Shown here: positions 44,349 through 54,047 of the stretch, one piece after another
Position numbering within the stretch: the stretch's first letter is position 1
Layout: every line of letters begins with the position of its first letter
Assembly (NCBI GenBank): GCA_002005505.1
Contig: MVGU01001197.1
Location: forward strand, 37,501-101,500
Length of the DNA: 64,000 nt
Origin: Botryococcus braunii
Lineage: Eukaryota > Chlorophyta > Trebouxiophyceae
Reading direction: 5' to 3'
Translations under genes and position numbers: made by a program
The notes under the pieces: generated by a model
Databases searched by the model: none
Told to the model about the DNA's origin: nothing
What the model saw: the letters and a program-made list of their open reading frames with translations, nothing else

Positions 44349-45040
44349 TGTTATATTAGATGAGTTATACATGCCTTTCCCTCAGTGGAGTAATAGTGGC
44401 TATTCCGTCAGTGACAATAATAAATGACTAATATGGGCGAAACTACAAAGACTTAGCGGTTAGGAACAATTTGAATGAAGATAAAGATAACGCAAGTTAC
44501 AGACACGTTTAGTGCAGGAAGGTAGTGGTGCTAGCACGGAGAGGCAAGGCACTTGTTTGGGACTTCACAAGCACTCCGGGTGTTTCCTTAAAGTTGCCCA
44601 ATCAGTCCTTGATTGTTCATGTTCTAGACTCTACTCTTCGTCACACAGTAGAGCGAACTTTGACTCACACCCTCCGTGCCGCCACTGCACAGGTAACGTG
44701 ATGGTGAATAGATTGGGAGATTTGAGGCTTTGTTGACCTCAATATTTCGTGTTATGTGTATGTGCTTGGCTATCTTATCATCGGACAATGAGATTGATCC
44801 TTTCTGAGTACGTACCAGTTAGGATAGTTTGAATTCCGTTGTTAAGAGAGAGCAAGTGAGCAATTGTAATAGACTTGTTTGGGACTGCACAAGCACTCCG
44901 GGTGTTTCCTTAAAGTTGCCCAATCAGTCCTTGATTGTTCATGTTCTAGACTCTACTCTTCGTCACACAGTAGAGCGAACTTTGACTCACACCCTCCGTG
45001 CCGCCACTGCACAGGAATACGCCAAGCCCATAACCTAACA
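44349..45040 (+). repeat. COP3 5' LTR
   Basis: 692 bp, TGTTATATTAG...CCTAACA. Two 142-bp direct copies lie at 44551-44692 and 44873-45014, differing by about one base. Copy 1 ends GCACAG followed by GTAACG; copy 2 ends GCACAG followed by GAATACG. The LTR ends GCCCATAACCTAACA, so its last part is complementary to the primer site that follows. Confidence 0.95.
44693..45014 (+). other. Intron-like interval inside the COP3 LTR
   Basis: A 322-nt interval bounded by AG|GTAACG at 44693 and GCCACTGCACAG|GA at 45014. It spans the spacer plus copy 2 of the LTR duplication. Splice-like boundaries are at equivalent positions in COP1 and COP2-type LTRs. No transcript evidence is available, so this is inference; direct-repeat structure alone also explains the matching ends. 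An alternative acceptor is AATAG at 44868-44872. Confidence 0.35.
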
Positions 45041-45054
45041 GGTTATGGGCCCAC
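45041..45054 (+). other. COP3 primer-binding site (half-tRNA type)
   Basis: GGTTATGGGCCCAC directly after the LTR; complementary to the initiator tRNA-Met anticodon arm. Complementarity to the tRNA deduced from COP2 stops after ~14 nt, versus 32 nt in COP2 and COP4. Confidence 0.78.
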
Positions 45055-45072
45055 CACTCTCCCGTTGAGTGT

Positions 45073-45612
45073 GTGTGGCTGGCTCAAGAATCGGAGACGA
45101 GAAGCTGTATAGCCAAGCGCCGCAGATCGAAGCAGACTGCTCGCAAGACTACCAACGTCGACGTTCCTGCTCGGTTAAGAACCGGTCCACCTTCGTACAA
45201 CGATAGAATCAGAAACGGAGGACAGCAAGGAGATCGGACTCCTGACGAACGGGCTGCCATTGTAAAAGACTACGTGTTTCATCTGTACGTTGGACGACCT
45301 CTCCCCCTGCCAGCGTGGTTTGGTTCAAGATTTCCCACGTATCCAGCATACAAGTTCACTCCTTGCAAGTGGGAACAATCATTCGTTAATTTGGAACCAG
45401 GTTTCATCACCAAAGAGAAATTTCGGAGGTATTGTAGTGTAACGAAGTGGCTCAACAGAGAGCAAGAATTTGCTGAGCACACTGCATATTTGGCGGTTGA
45501 GTCTGCACTGGCAACTATTCCAGTGAAGGCCTTTCAGGATGTGCTGATTCCTAACATTCGTGACGAGTCTGAGTGGGAAACTGATTCAGACCTTGAAGGC
45601 ATTGTGGAGTAA
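45073..45612 (+). CDS. COP3 ORF1, unknown protein upstream of gag
   Basis: A 179-codon open frame between primer site and gag. No in-frame ATG exists; the first near-cognate start is GTG at 45073, so translation, if any, may use a non-AUG start or splicing. The N-terminal third is basic (AKRRRSKQTARK); the middle has PPSYNDR, RTPDERAAIVKDYV and RFPTYPAYK; the C-terminus is acidic (ESEWETDSDLEGIVE). It matches COP1 ORF1 along its length. It is in frame with gag-pol but separated by three stops (TAA 45610, TAA, TGA). No family recognised. Confidence 0.65.
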   Translation: MWLAQESETRSCIAKRRRSKQTARKTTNVDVPARLRTGPPSYNDRIRNGGQQGDRTPDERAAIVKDYVFHLYVGRPLPLPAWFGSRFPTYPAYKFTPCKWEQSFVNLEPGFITKEKFRRYCSVTKWLNREQEFAEHTAYLAVESALATIPVKAFQDVLIPNIRDESEWETDSDLEGIVE

Positions 45613-45663
45613 GTGGTTTAAGTGTACCTCTGACGCTACAAACTGACATCCAGTGTGCACACT

Positions 45664-48600
45664 ATGACTTCTAAGAAGAAGAGTCAGTCATCTAGTGGAA
45701 CCTCTGCGTCTGTGAGTGAGACCACTACCTCAACACCTGTGAGAGAGCCTTGCACTCCCAGCACATCCAGGGGAGAAGGTGATGAGTTGCCAAAGGTGAT
45801 TCCTACACTTGTGAAGGTACATATCAAGCTAAAAGAAAAGGGACACAACATTATGATTTGGAAGAATGCGTACCTTGCAGCGAATGAGGCCAAGGGATCA
45901 CTGCCTGCAGTACTTGAGGACATGCCTGGGACCACGCATGATGCTGCAGCACTGCTGTTGCTGTATGAATCTGTACCCGAAGAGTGGCACGGGGAATTAT
46001 CTGATTTATCCTCTGCATATGTTGCATATGAATATATCTGTAGGAAGTTCATTGGGGGTTATAATCTCCAAGCCAACATGGACTGGCTGTTGGAGATGAG
46101 TCAGGGGATGAAGCACGACGAGACCATTTCCCAATATGTGAGTCGCATGCTGAATCTGAAGGCATGTCTTCAGAGGAATAATCATCCTCTTCTGGATAGC
46201 TTTGTAGCTACCCAAATTGTGCAGGGTCTACCTGAAGCAGCCAAGGAGACAGGCAGCCTGTCAACAGCAGCAGGGACCCCACTCAACAAGCTGGCAGACC
46301 TGCTGAGGACCACAGCCGTTGCTCTGGGGTTTGATGAGACTGCCCCACGTCAGCCACGAGTTTTGGCTGTTCCTCAGGGCAGCAACAGAGTCAGCACCCC
46401 TGGAGCATTCAGTGGAGCCAGTCCTTCGCCTTCAACCGGACAGTCTGATTCCAAGGGAGTTTGCAACTACTGCAATAAAAAGGGCCATTATTGGAGAGAC
46501 TGCAGAAAGAGGCGCAGGGACGAGGAGACACAGAGGAACGTGGTGGCAGCTGTCCAACAGCTGCAAGGCATGTGGCCTCAGGGCCAGCCATCTATGGGTG
46601 GACACCATCCCCCAGTAGCCCAACTGGCCCATCATGGTGCAGATGCCTTCCCTGCTTGGTTTCAGCCTCCTGCTCCACCTCCACCTCCTCCTGAAGGTAT
46701 GCTGTACACAATATCTCACAATGTCCTGGACAGTACGATCAGTAAACCCCTGCAGCACTCCTGGCTGGTTGACAGTGGGGCCTCGGTCCACCTAGTAAAT
46801 GACGTGGCATTGCTGCATAACCCTATCATCCATGCCAAACCAATTCCCCTGCACTTGGCCACCTCTGATGCCACTGGGTGTATTATTGCATCTGGGTCAG
46901 TCTGCATTTTGAGCCCGCAACGCATTCCCCTCTGGATCCATCATGTGCAGTGTGTCCCTTCAGCTACCACCAACATCCTGTCAGTATCTGCTGCCCTTAG
47001 GGATGGTGCAGTATTCCAAACAGACAATGTGGGTGCCTTTTCGTATGTCAGTGGACCAAACCACTGGAGAGCTCAGGTCACTGCAGAGATGGGACTGTAC
47101 TACATTCATAGTGTAGTTGCAGTGAGAGGAACCAGCACATCAAAGCATGCAGCCAGTGCAACCAAACAGCTAAAATCCAGTACCTTATCACACAGCTGTG
47201 CCAAACGTTACTTGTGGCATAGCAGAATGGGACACCCTGGAGAAACGTGGATGCAGCGTCTTGCTAAGGAGAACCTGGTGACTGGGATTGACACCTCCCT
47301 CTCTCCCTGCACTGATTGCCCGGTACACTGTGAAGCGTGTATTGAAGGAAAGACTGCCAGACCCTCTTTCGGAATCAGTACCAGACCTGCCTTGGAACCT
47401 CTGGATCGAGTACACATAGATACTGTGGGTCCTATTACACCTGCAGCCATTACTGGTGAACGTTTGTGGGTTACTGTACTGGATGAAGCCTCTCAGTGGA
47501 AAGCAGTTATTCCAGTAAAGTCCAAAGACACCATCAGTGCAGCTGTCAGGGACTTACTTGTTTACTGGCAGACGCAACGAAAAACCACTGTGAAGTGTGT
47601 CAGATGTGACAGAGGAACTGAATTTGTTAATGCCCGGTTCAAGGAGTTCTGTGCCTCCCAGGGGACTAAACTGGAGACCTCTGCCCGGTACACCCCACAG
47701 CAGAATGGAGCAGCTGAACGAGCCAACCGAACCCTGAAGGAAAGAACCCGGACTATCCTGAGCTTTGCTGCTGCCAGTCCCACCCTCTGGAAAGAAGCCC
47801 TGGAGACAGCATGCACCCTGCTTAACATGGGCCCAAGCACAGGCAGGGACCTTACCCCCTTTGAATTGTTCTGGGGATATAAGCCTGATGTCTCACTCCT
47901 GCGCACATGGGGTTGCCTTGTATATGTGCATATTCCAGATGTCCAGAGGCCAGTCTTTGCACCAAAAACTGTGCCAGGAATGCTCACCGGTTATTCAGCC
48001 TCCTCCAAAGCCTATCGGATATACATGGGTGGGGGTATATGGCGAGAGAGCAGAGATGTCATCTTTGTGGAGCATCTCAGAGGGGCCTCTCGTGTTGGTC
48101 TTAGTGTGACTCCTGCTCAGTCTGAGGAATTTCTGTCCCCTGTTCCCTCTGAAACCAGCACTACCAAACAGCACCCAGAGCCAGTTAAGGTATCCTGTGG
48201 AGACGACAGTGAGGCAGAGATCCAGGACTCATCAGTTGAGACAGTGCATCCACACGTTTCCCAGGAAGACACAGACTCAGAATGTCCAGGACCCTCTGGG
48301 AAGGCTGAGCCCGAGCCTGACCCCCAGAGATCCACTGCTCCCGCGGAGATCCGAAGGACCATCGAAGCAGCTCTGGACCTGGCCCGCGGCACTCATTCGG
48401 ACTCTGGACTACAGCAACAAATGATGCGAGCTCAAGAGTCTCTCAGACCGACCAGCCTGGAAAATTCCAATTTGGCTGCTGATGGGCTAACAAGAGCCCA
48501 GAGGCATGAGCAACGAACACTTGCAAGAGAACTCCTGCTGTCACAGGAGGTGGGAGAGAGCAGAGACAAAGTGGGGCTAACAGAAAGTGACACACAGTCA

Positions 48601-51063
48601 CAGGGACCAGGGGAAGTGCAGATAGATGGGTGCCAGTCTGAGAGCCCTGATTTTCATGTTAGTGATGAGAGGGGGGCAGTCACAATCATGACTGCAAATG
48701 GTCCCAGGGAGCTGAGTTGCACGGGTGGGTCCTGTCCAGTGAATGAGCTTCATGTCAGTGGTGAGACTTGTGTGGAAACATCTGGCTCTCCCCATCAGTG
48801 GCGTGGACTGGTAGGGGAAGGTGGTGACAGCCACAGTCCTGAGAAGAGTCATTCCACTCTCTCGGAAACAGCCAGAAATGTCTGTGCGAGCAGTACTGGG
48901 TCAGCATCCCAGTACTTGTGTGAGAGCCGAGAAGAGGAGGTGAATCAGGTGCACGGACAATGTGTGGTACCACCAAATTACAAGTGCAGCCTGAGAGGTA
49001 CCTGTGTATGGGAGAAGGATGTCAGGGATGAGAGGTCACAGTCTCTTGTGACACAACGTGGAAGTCAGAGACATACAAGTCAAGAAAGGGAGGGGAAGCA
49101 AAGGGGCGACCAGAGCCCATCTCCCTCTGCCTGTGAGAGCCCTCTAGAGCCTGAGCTTGAGAGGATGTGTAAGAGTGTGGATGTGGAGGTGAACCGGAAG
49201 CTCAGACAATGTGAGAAACCTCCGGACTATGGATGCTTCCCGGGAGGTACCTGTGTTTGGGAGGAAGATGTGAGCGTGCGAGGCAACAAGTTGAGCAGTG
49301 CGAGGTGCGAATCCAAGAGAGAGAGAAGCATGAGAGAAAGCTCTGATACCACTGAGAGAAAAGCTAGCTGTAGTGCGGCGAGTGTCAGTGGAAGAGTAGT
49401 GGGTTCTGAGGGTGCAACCAACGATTCTCCCAAGGGTAAGGGAGAGGAGGAGAAGCACACTGGTGTTAGATTTGGTAAAATCCATGTTCCCTCTAATTTA
49501 AGAGAAGCTCAGATGTCTCCTCAGTGGGAATACTGGAAGGCTGCTATGCAAGAAGAGCAGAATTCATTAGACACCCATGAGGTTATGGAATATGTTCCCA
49601 GACCTCATGGGCATAAGGTAATACCAGTTCACTGGATTTTCTCAGTGAAAATGGATGCACATGGCAATGTGTTGAGATTCAAGGCAAGATTGGTTGCTCA
49701 GGGTTGTCGACAAATTCCTGGAGTAGATGTCATGGAGGTCTTTGCACCAACCAGCAGCTATGGAGCTAGGAGAACCTTGTTAGCTGTGGCTGCTAGGGAA
49801 GGTTATGAGATTCACCAGGTAGATGTTAAGACAGCCTTTCTCAATGGTGAGCTGGAGGAAGAAGTGTATGTAACGCAACCTCCTGGATTTGAGAATGGTG
49901 ATCGCAATACCGTGTGTCGACTCAAAAAGGCACTGTATGGCCTAAAGCAGGCCCCACGTGCCTGGCACAAAACCCTTAATGACAAACTTGAAGTCATGGG
50001 GTATGAGGTGTGCAAGAGTGATGCTGGAGTTTATGTGAGATGCTCTGAAGATGGGGGTAAATCCTACGTGCTAATTTATGTAGATGATCTCTTGATTGTA
50101 TCCAAGGGCATGTCAGAGGTGGAGAGAGTGAAAGAGCTTCTCAAGAAAGAATTCACCATCCACGATCTAGGGGAAGTGAAGGATTTCTTAGGTTGTCAAG
50201 TCATGAGAGATAGAGAGAAGGGGTTAATCTCCCTGAGTTGCATTCCTAAGATAGATGCACTTGTGGAGAAGTTTGGTCTTGATCTTGAGTCAGTTGGGCC
50301 CGATACCCCAATGACAAAAGATTTTGTAATGTCTCAGATGCCTGCACCAAAGGATGGGAATGATAGTATTGGTGCTGGGAGTGTTCTGCCTCCTGGTCAT
50401 CGATACTGTGAGTTAGTAGGGTCACTACTCTACATAGCTAACACCACTCGTCCTGATATATCCCAGGCTGTAGGAGTTCTGTCGAGGTACAGGATGTCAC
50501 CCACAACAGCACACTGGAATGAAGCAATCCGTGTGTTGAAATATCTTAAGGGAACCCGAGACCTGGTTCTGATCCTTGGTGGAAAAGAAACAGAGTTGGA
50601 GGGATATGTTGATGCTGATTACGGTGGGGATCAAGACCACCGTTTCTCCACCACCGGCTTCGTTCTCACTGTGTTTGGAGGAGCAGTTGTGTGGGGAAGT
50701 AAAAAGCAATCTGCTGTGGCTACTTCCACAGTAGAAGCAGAATTCATGGCAGCAAGTGCTGTTGTGAAGGAAGCTAATTGGCTGAGGGGATTCCTAGAGG
50801 AAATTGGTGTGTTTCCCTGGATAGTGAAGATACATTGTGATAACCAAGGGTGCATCAATCACCTCAGGAATCCAGTGTATTCTAAACATACCAAGCACAT
50901 TGCAATCAGCTGTCACTTTGCACGTGAAGCTATTGCAAAGGGGCAGGTTGACTTCAAATACATTCAGTCTGCCAGAAATGTAGCTGACATCTTCACTAAA
51001 CCTCTAGTAAGACTAGTGTTTCAGGGTCATAGAAACTCACTGGGTCTTGCCAAGTTCTGGTGA
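45664..51063 (+). CDS. COP3 Gag-Pol polyprotein
   Basis: 1799 codons from ATG 45664 (an upstream in-frame GTG at 45655 is unlikely) with no stop or shift. Gag region residues 1-360 with zinc knuckle CNYCNKKGHYWRDC near 267-280; protease WLVDSGASVHLVN near 370; integrase HHCC (HSRMGHPGE near 519, CPVHCEAC) and DDE core (DTVGPITPAAIT near 586, CDRGTEF, PQQNGAAERANR near 683); a long Ser/Glu-rich hinge (~810-1270) with a duplicated Cys module; RT with YVDDLLIV near 1472; RNase H VDADYGGD near 1650 and STVEAEFMA near 1690. This is the copia order PR-INT-RT-RH. All catalytic motifs look intact. Gag and Pol are fused, so the Gag excess other elements get by frameshift must arise some other way. Confidence 0.96.
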   Translation: MTSKKKSQSSSGTSASVSETTTSTPVREPCTPSTSRGEGDELPKVIPTLVKVHIKLKEKGHNIMIWKNAYLAANEAKGSLPAVLEDMPGTTHDAAALLLLYESVPEEWHGELSDLSSAYVAYEYICRKFIGGYNLQANMDWLLEMSQGMKHDETISQYVSRMLNLKACLQRNNHPLLDSFVATQIVQGLPEAAKETGSLSTAAGTPLNKLADLLRTTAVALGFDETAPRQPRVLAVPQGSNRVSTPGAFSGASPSPSTGQSDSKGVCNYCNKKGHYWRDCRKRRRDEETQRNVVAAVQQLQGMWPQGQPSMGGHHPPVAQLAHHGADAFPAWFQPPAPPPPPPEGMLYTISHNVLDSTISKPLQHSWLVDSGASVHLVNDVALLHNPIIHAKPIPLHLATSDATGCIIASGSVCILSPQRIPLWIHHVQCVPSATTNILSVSAALRDGAVFQTDNVGAFSYVSGPNHWRAQVTAEMGLYYIHSVVAVRGTSTSKHAASATKQLKSSTLSHSCAKRYLWHSRMGHPGETWMQRLAKENLVTGIDTSLSPCTDCPVHCEACIEGKTARPSFGISTRPALEPLDRVHIDTVGPITPAAITGERLWVTVLDEASQWKAVIPVKSKDTISAAVRDLLVYWQTQRKTTVKCVRCDRGTEFVNARFKEFCASQGTKLETSARYTPQQNGAAERANRTLKERTRTILSFAAASPTLWKEALETACTLLNMGPSTGRDLTPFELFWGYKPDVSLLRTWGCLVYVHIPDVQRPVFAPKTVPGMLTGYSASSKAYRIYMGGGIWRESRDVIFVEHLRGASRVGLSVTPAQSEEFLSPVPSETSTTKQHPEPVKVSCGDDSEAEIQDSSVETVHPHVSQEDTDSECPGPSGKAEPEPDPQRSTAPAEIRRTIEAALDLARGTHSDSGLQQQMMRAQESLRPTSLENSNLAADGLTRAQRHEQRTLARELLLSQEVGESRDKVGLTESDTQSQGPGEVQIDGCQSESPDFHVSDERGAVTIMTANGPRELSCTGGSCPVNELHVSGETCVETSGSPHQWRGLVGEGGDSHSPEKSHSTLSETARNVCASSTGSASQYLCESREEEVNQVHGQCVVPPNYKCSLRGTCVWEKDVRDERSQSLVTQRGSQRHTSQEREGKQRGDQSPSPSACESPLEPELERMCKSVDVEVNRKLRQCEKPPDYGCFPGGTCVWEEDVSVRGNKLSSARCESKRERSMRESSDTTERKASCSAASVSGRVVGSEGATNDSPKGKGEEEKHTGVRFGKIHVPSNLREAQMSPQWEYWKAAMQEEQNSLDTHEVMEYVPRPHGHKVIPVHWIFSVKMDAHGNVLRFKARLVAQGCRQIPGVDVMEVFAPTSSYGARRTLLAVAAREGYEIHQVDVKTAFLNGELEEEVYVTQPPGFENGDRNTVCRLKKALYGLKQAPRAWHKTLNDKLEVMGYEVCKSDAGVYVRCSEDGGKSYVLIYVDDLLIVSKGMSEVERVKELLKKEFTIHDLGEVKDFLGCQVMRDREKGLISLSCIPKIDALVEKFGLDLESVGPDTPMTKDFVMSQMPAPKDGNDSIGAGSVLPPGHRYCELVGSLLYIANTTRPDISQAVGVLSRYRMSPTTAHWNEAIRVLKYLKGTRDLVLILGGKETELEGYVDADYGGDQDHRFSTTGFVLTVFGGAVVWGSKKQSAVATSTVEAEFMAASAVVKEANWLRGFLEEIGVFPWIVKIHCDNQGCINHLRNPVYSKHTKHIAISCHFAREAIAKGQVDFKYIQSARNVADIFTKPLVRLVFQGHRNSLGLAKFW

Positions 51064-51065
51064 GG

Positions 51066-51081
51066 AAAAGGCAAGGGGAAG
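51066..51081 (+). other. COP3 polypurine tract
   Basis: AAAAGGCAAGGGGAAG, immediately before the 3' LTR; primer for plus-strand synthesis. Confidence 0.88.
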
Positions 51082-51773
51082 TGTTATATTAGATGAGTTA
51101 TATATGCCTTTCCCTCAGTGGAGTAATAGTGGCTATTCCGTCAGTGACAATAATAAATGACTAATATGGGCGAAACTACAAAGACTTAGCGGTTAGGAAC
51201 AATTTGAATGAAGATAAAGATAACGCAAGTTACAGACACGTTTAGTGCAGGAAGGTAGTGGTGCTAGCACGGAGAGGCAAGGCACTTGTTTGGGACTTCA
51301 CAAGCACTCCGGGTGTTTCCTTAAAGTTGCCCAATCAGTCCTTGATTGTTCATGTTCTAGACTCTACTCTTCGTCACACAGTAGAGCGAACTTTGACTCA
51401 CACCCTCCGTGCCGCCACTGCACAGGTAACGTGATGGTGAATAGATTGGGAGATTTGAGGCTTTGTTGACCTCAATATTTCGTGTTATGTGTATGTGCTT
51501 GGCTATCTTATCATCGGACAATGAGATTGATCCTTTCTGAGTACGTACCAGTTAGGATAGTTTGAATTCCGTTGTTAAGAGAGAGCAAGTGAGCAATTGT
51601 AATAGACTTGTTTGGGACTGCACAAGCACTCCGGGTGTTTCCTTAAAGTTGCCCAATCAGTCCTTGATTGTTCATGTTCTAGACTCTACTCTTCGTCACA
51701 CAGTAGAGCGAACTTTGACTCACACCCTCCGTGCCGCCACTGCACAGGAATACGCCAAGCCCATAACCTAACA
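51082..51773 (+). repeat. COP3 3' LTR
   Basis: 692 bp, same structure as the 5' LTR; TATATATG here versus TATACATG there is the only difference noticed. It is followed by the TSD GAAAC. Internal copies lie at 51284-51425 and 51606-51747. Confidence 0.95.
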
Positions 51774-52405
51774 GAAACGCGCGCCGCCCAGATCGCGAGA
51801 ATTGTGTCACATTGCATGCAGAGCGTTCGCGGAGCTGTTGTACGGCGAAATAGGGTGTCCACTCCCTGTTGGAAGGTGGGTGCTCGAGAAGGGGAGATTG
51901 GTTTTTAATCATCTCTCAAGCTCGACTGGCTTGCAGTAGTCCAAGGTCGGCTGTCAGCAGTCTAAGATCGCACGTCTGTAATCGGACTGCTTTCGAACGG
52001 GTTTGCTGTTGGCTAATGTGGGACATAAGAGAGCTTTCGTATCGGGGCCGTTCTCTTCGCGGACTACTGAAATTGCGAAGTGGTGTTCTCTTCGCGGACG
52101 AGTGATTGGGGTCCCAGAGTTTGGACTCCAGCAGTGGGGCATACGGGGAAGTCCTCGAGGCAGTGATGGGCAAGGGGAAAAAGAAACTGTTCCAGGGCCA
52201 GGGGACCCGGTGGGTGAGGCAAAGGTGACCCAGGCTTTCACGGACAAGGGGAAAAGGGAATTGTTCCAGGTCCGGGGTTTGGGGTCTTGAAGTTTGGGTC
52301 TGGGCCGGGGAACGATGACTGTGTCTGTCACGGACAAAGGGGGAAAGAGAATTGTTCCAGGGCCTGGGATTGGGGTCCCAGAGTTTGTCCATCATGCCAA
52401 AGAAT
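51774..52405. other. Non-coding with degenerate ~60-bp repeats
   Basis: After the COP3 TSD, no gene. Between about 52090 and 52390 an imperfect tandem motif recurs three to four times (CACGGACAAGGGGAAAA, TTGTTCCAGG, TTGGGGTCCCAGAGTTTG). Spacing varies. Nothing else recognised. Confidence 0.65.
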
Positions 52406-53313
52406 TACATCAACCCAGCCCAAAGGGCTGCTGTGGACTGCCCTAAATGGAGCGCGCATAAAACCACGACTTGAAGGCGCCGCCTTCTCATCCGGGAACG
52501 AACGAAGGTTACATCAAAACACTGCGCAGAAAAACACATCTTCTGCATTCAGTATCTTTTATCATCATTGTATTTGGCCGCTCGTTACCTGTAACGGGAA
52601 TCCAGCACGTTCTGCACTGCACATCCGCCCGTGATTAGTACCGCAGCAGTCTACGACAAGCCTTAAGGGATCCCAAAGGTACTCTCAATCTCATTCAATC
52701 ATCTTAAAATACAGTTGGACGGACAAGTGTTGCGATTCCATGGTGTAATTCCTTGGCCGTTTTATGTATCGGCATTATCATCGGCATCTCATCATGCCCT
52801 CTGGGCTGGATTGGTGTAATTCTTCCGAGACGTGACCAAATCTTGGCCACTTCCAGGGTTACCTCACCTTCGGAGCCATTTTGCAGGTAGCTACGAGGGG
52901 TTCGCTGTATCCAGCCCATGGGGCATGATGAGATGCCAATGATGATGCCGATACATAAAACGGCCAAGGAATTACACCATGGAATCGCAGCACTTGTCCG
53001 TCCAACTGTATTTTAAGATGATTGAATGAGATTGAGAGTACCTTTGGGATCCCTTAAGGCTTGTCGTAGACGGCTGCGGTACTAACCACGGGCTGATGTG
53101 CAGTGCAGAACGTGCTGGATTCCCGTTACAGGTAACGAGCGGCCAAATACAATGATGATAAAAGATACTGATGCCTAAGATGTGTTTTTCTTCGCAGTGT
53201 TTCGATGTAACCTTCCTTCGTTCCCTGATGAGAAGGCGGCGCCTTCAAGTCGTGGTTTTATGCGCGCTCCATTTAGGGCAGTCCACAGCAGCCCTTTGGG
53301 CTGGGTTGATGTA
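52406..53313. mobile_element. Foldback-type element with ~390-bp inverted arms
   Basis: About 908 bp starting TACATCAACCCAGCCC and ending GGGCTGGGTTGATGTA. Arms of roughly 390 bp (52406-52795 and 52920-53313) are near-perfect inverse copies around a ~120-bp centre. No transposase. Long inverted arms with a short loop are typical of foldback elements or long-TIR MITEs. The right end abuts the COP4 LTR exactly; a target duplication is not clear. Confidence 0.82.
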
Positions 53314-54015
53314 TGTTGAGTTGTGAACATACATTATAGAATGCCTTGTGCTTTAGGTGATCTTCAAATGTACATTATTAGGATACGGGTCCACTATCCA
53401 CATAAGGTACCTCAAGACACGTTCGGATGAGGTCTATTTCGAACATAAGGTACAATCTGATTTAGATTACGCATTAGTGTGAAAGGACTATTAAAGCTGC
53501 CATCACCGCATAGTCGAGCAACTGGTTTGGAAAGATACTGGGCACATAAGGATGCCAGTCTTGTTCATGCAGTTGCATGTGTTTAAAGAGCAGACAGTCG
53601 TCAAGGACTGTAGCTCGAGAGGCACGAACTTACGACCTGTCTGCTTGCTTACAGGTGCGGTGACTCAGGGTGTGTATTGGTAATGTGTTCATGTTTGATT
53701 GCTTGTTTGTAAGTGAACCATCTTAGTGGACAATCAAGTCTCCCAAACAGCTAAGGGACGGAGTCTTGATTGAGTATAGGAAGGTACTTGCTTTCAGCCG
53801 TCAGGAGCTTATCCGTGTGTAGATGCTCATTGACAGATCAACATGTAACGGAACTGGTTTGGAAAGATACTGGGCACATAAGGATGCCAGTCTTGTTCAT
53901 GCAGTTGCATGTGTCTAAAGAGCAGACAGTCGTCAAGGACTGTAGCTGGAGAGGTCACGAACTTACGACATGTCTGCTTGCTTACAGGATACGCCACTGC
54001 CCATAACCTTTTACA
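53314..54015 (+). repeat. COP4 5' LTR (COP2 family)
   Basis: 702 bp, TGTTGAGTTG...CCTTTTACA, complete. Internal copies start at ACTGGTTTGGAAAG near 53521 and 53852. The first ends CTTACAG then GTGCGG; the second ends CTTACAG then GATACG. It carries TAAGGTAC motifs in the U3 part. Confidence 0.9.
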
Positions 54016-54047
54016 GGTTATGGGCCCACGCCCTTCCAGCTGAGCCA
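54016..54047 (+). other. COP4 primer-binding site, 32 nt
   Basis: GGTTATGGGCCCACGCCC, then TTCCAGCTGAGCCA. It is complementary to the deduced initiator tRNA-Met from the D-arm to the anticodon loop. With the preceding CCCATAACCTTTTACA it forms a hairpin across the LTR/primer-site border. Confidence 0.88.

Larger units (their letters stand above)
44349..51773 (+). mobile_element. COP3: full-length, apparently intact Ty1/copia element
   Basis: 7425 bp flanked by GAAAC at 44344-44348 and 51774-51778. Two 692-bp LTRs differ by one base by eye (C/T about 21 bases in). Order: LTR, half-tRNA primer site, extra ORF1, uninterrupted gag-pol, purine tract, LTR. This is the youngest and only structurally complete element in the window, and the best candidate for recent activity. 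It belongs to the same lineage as COP1. Confidence 0.95.
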
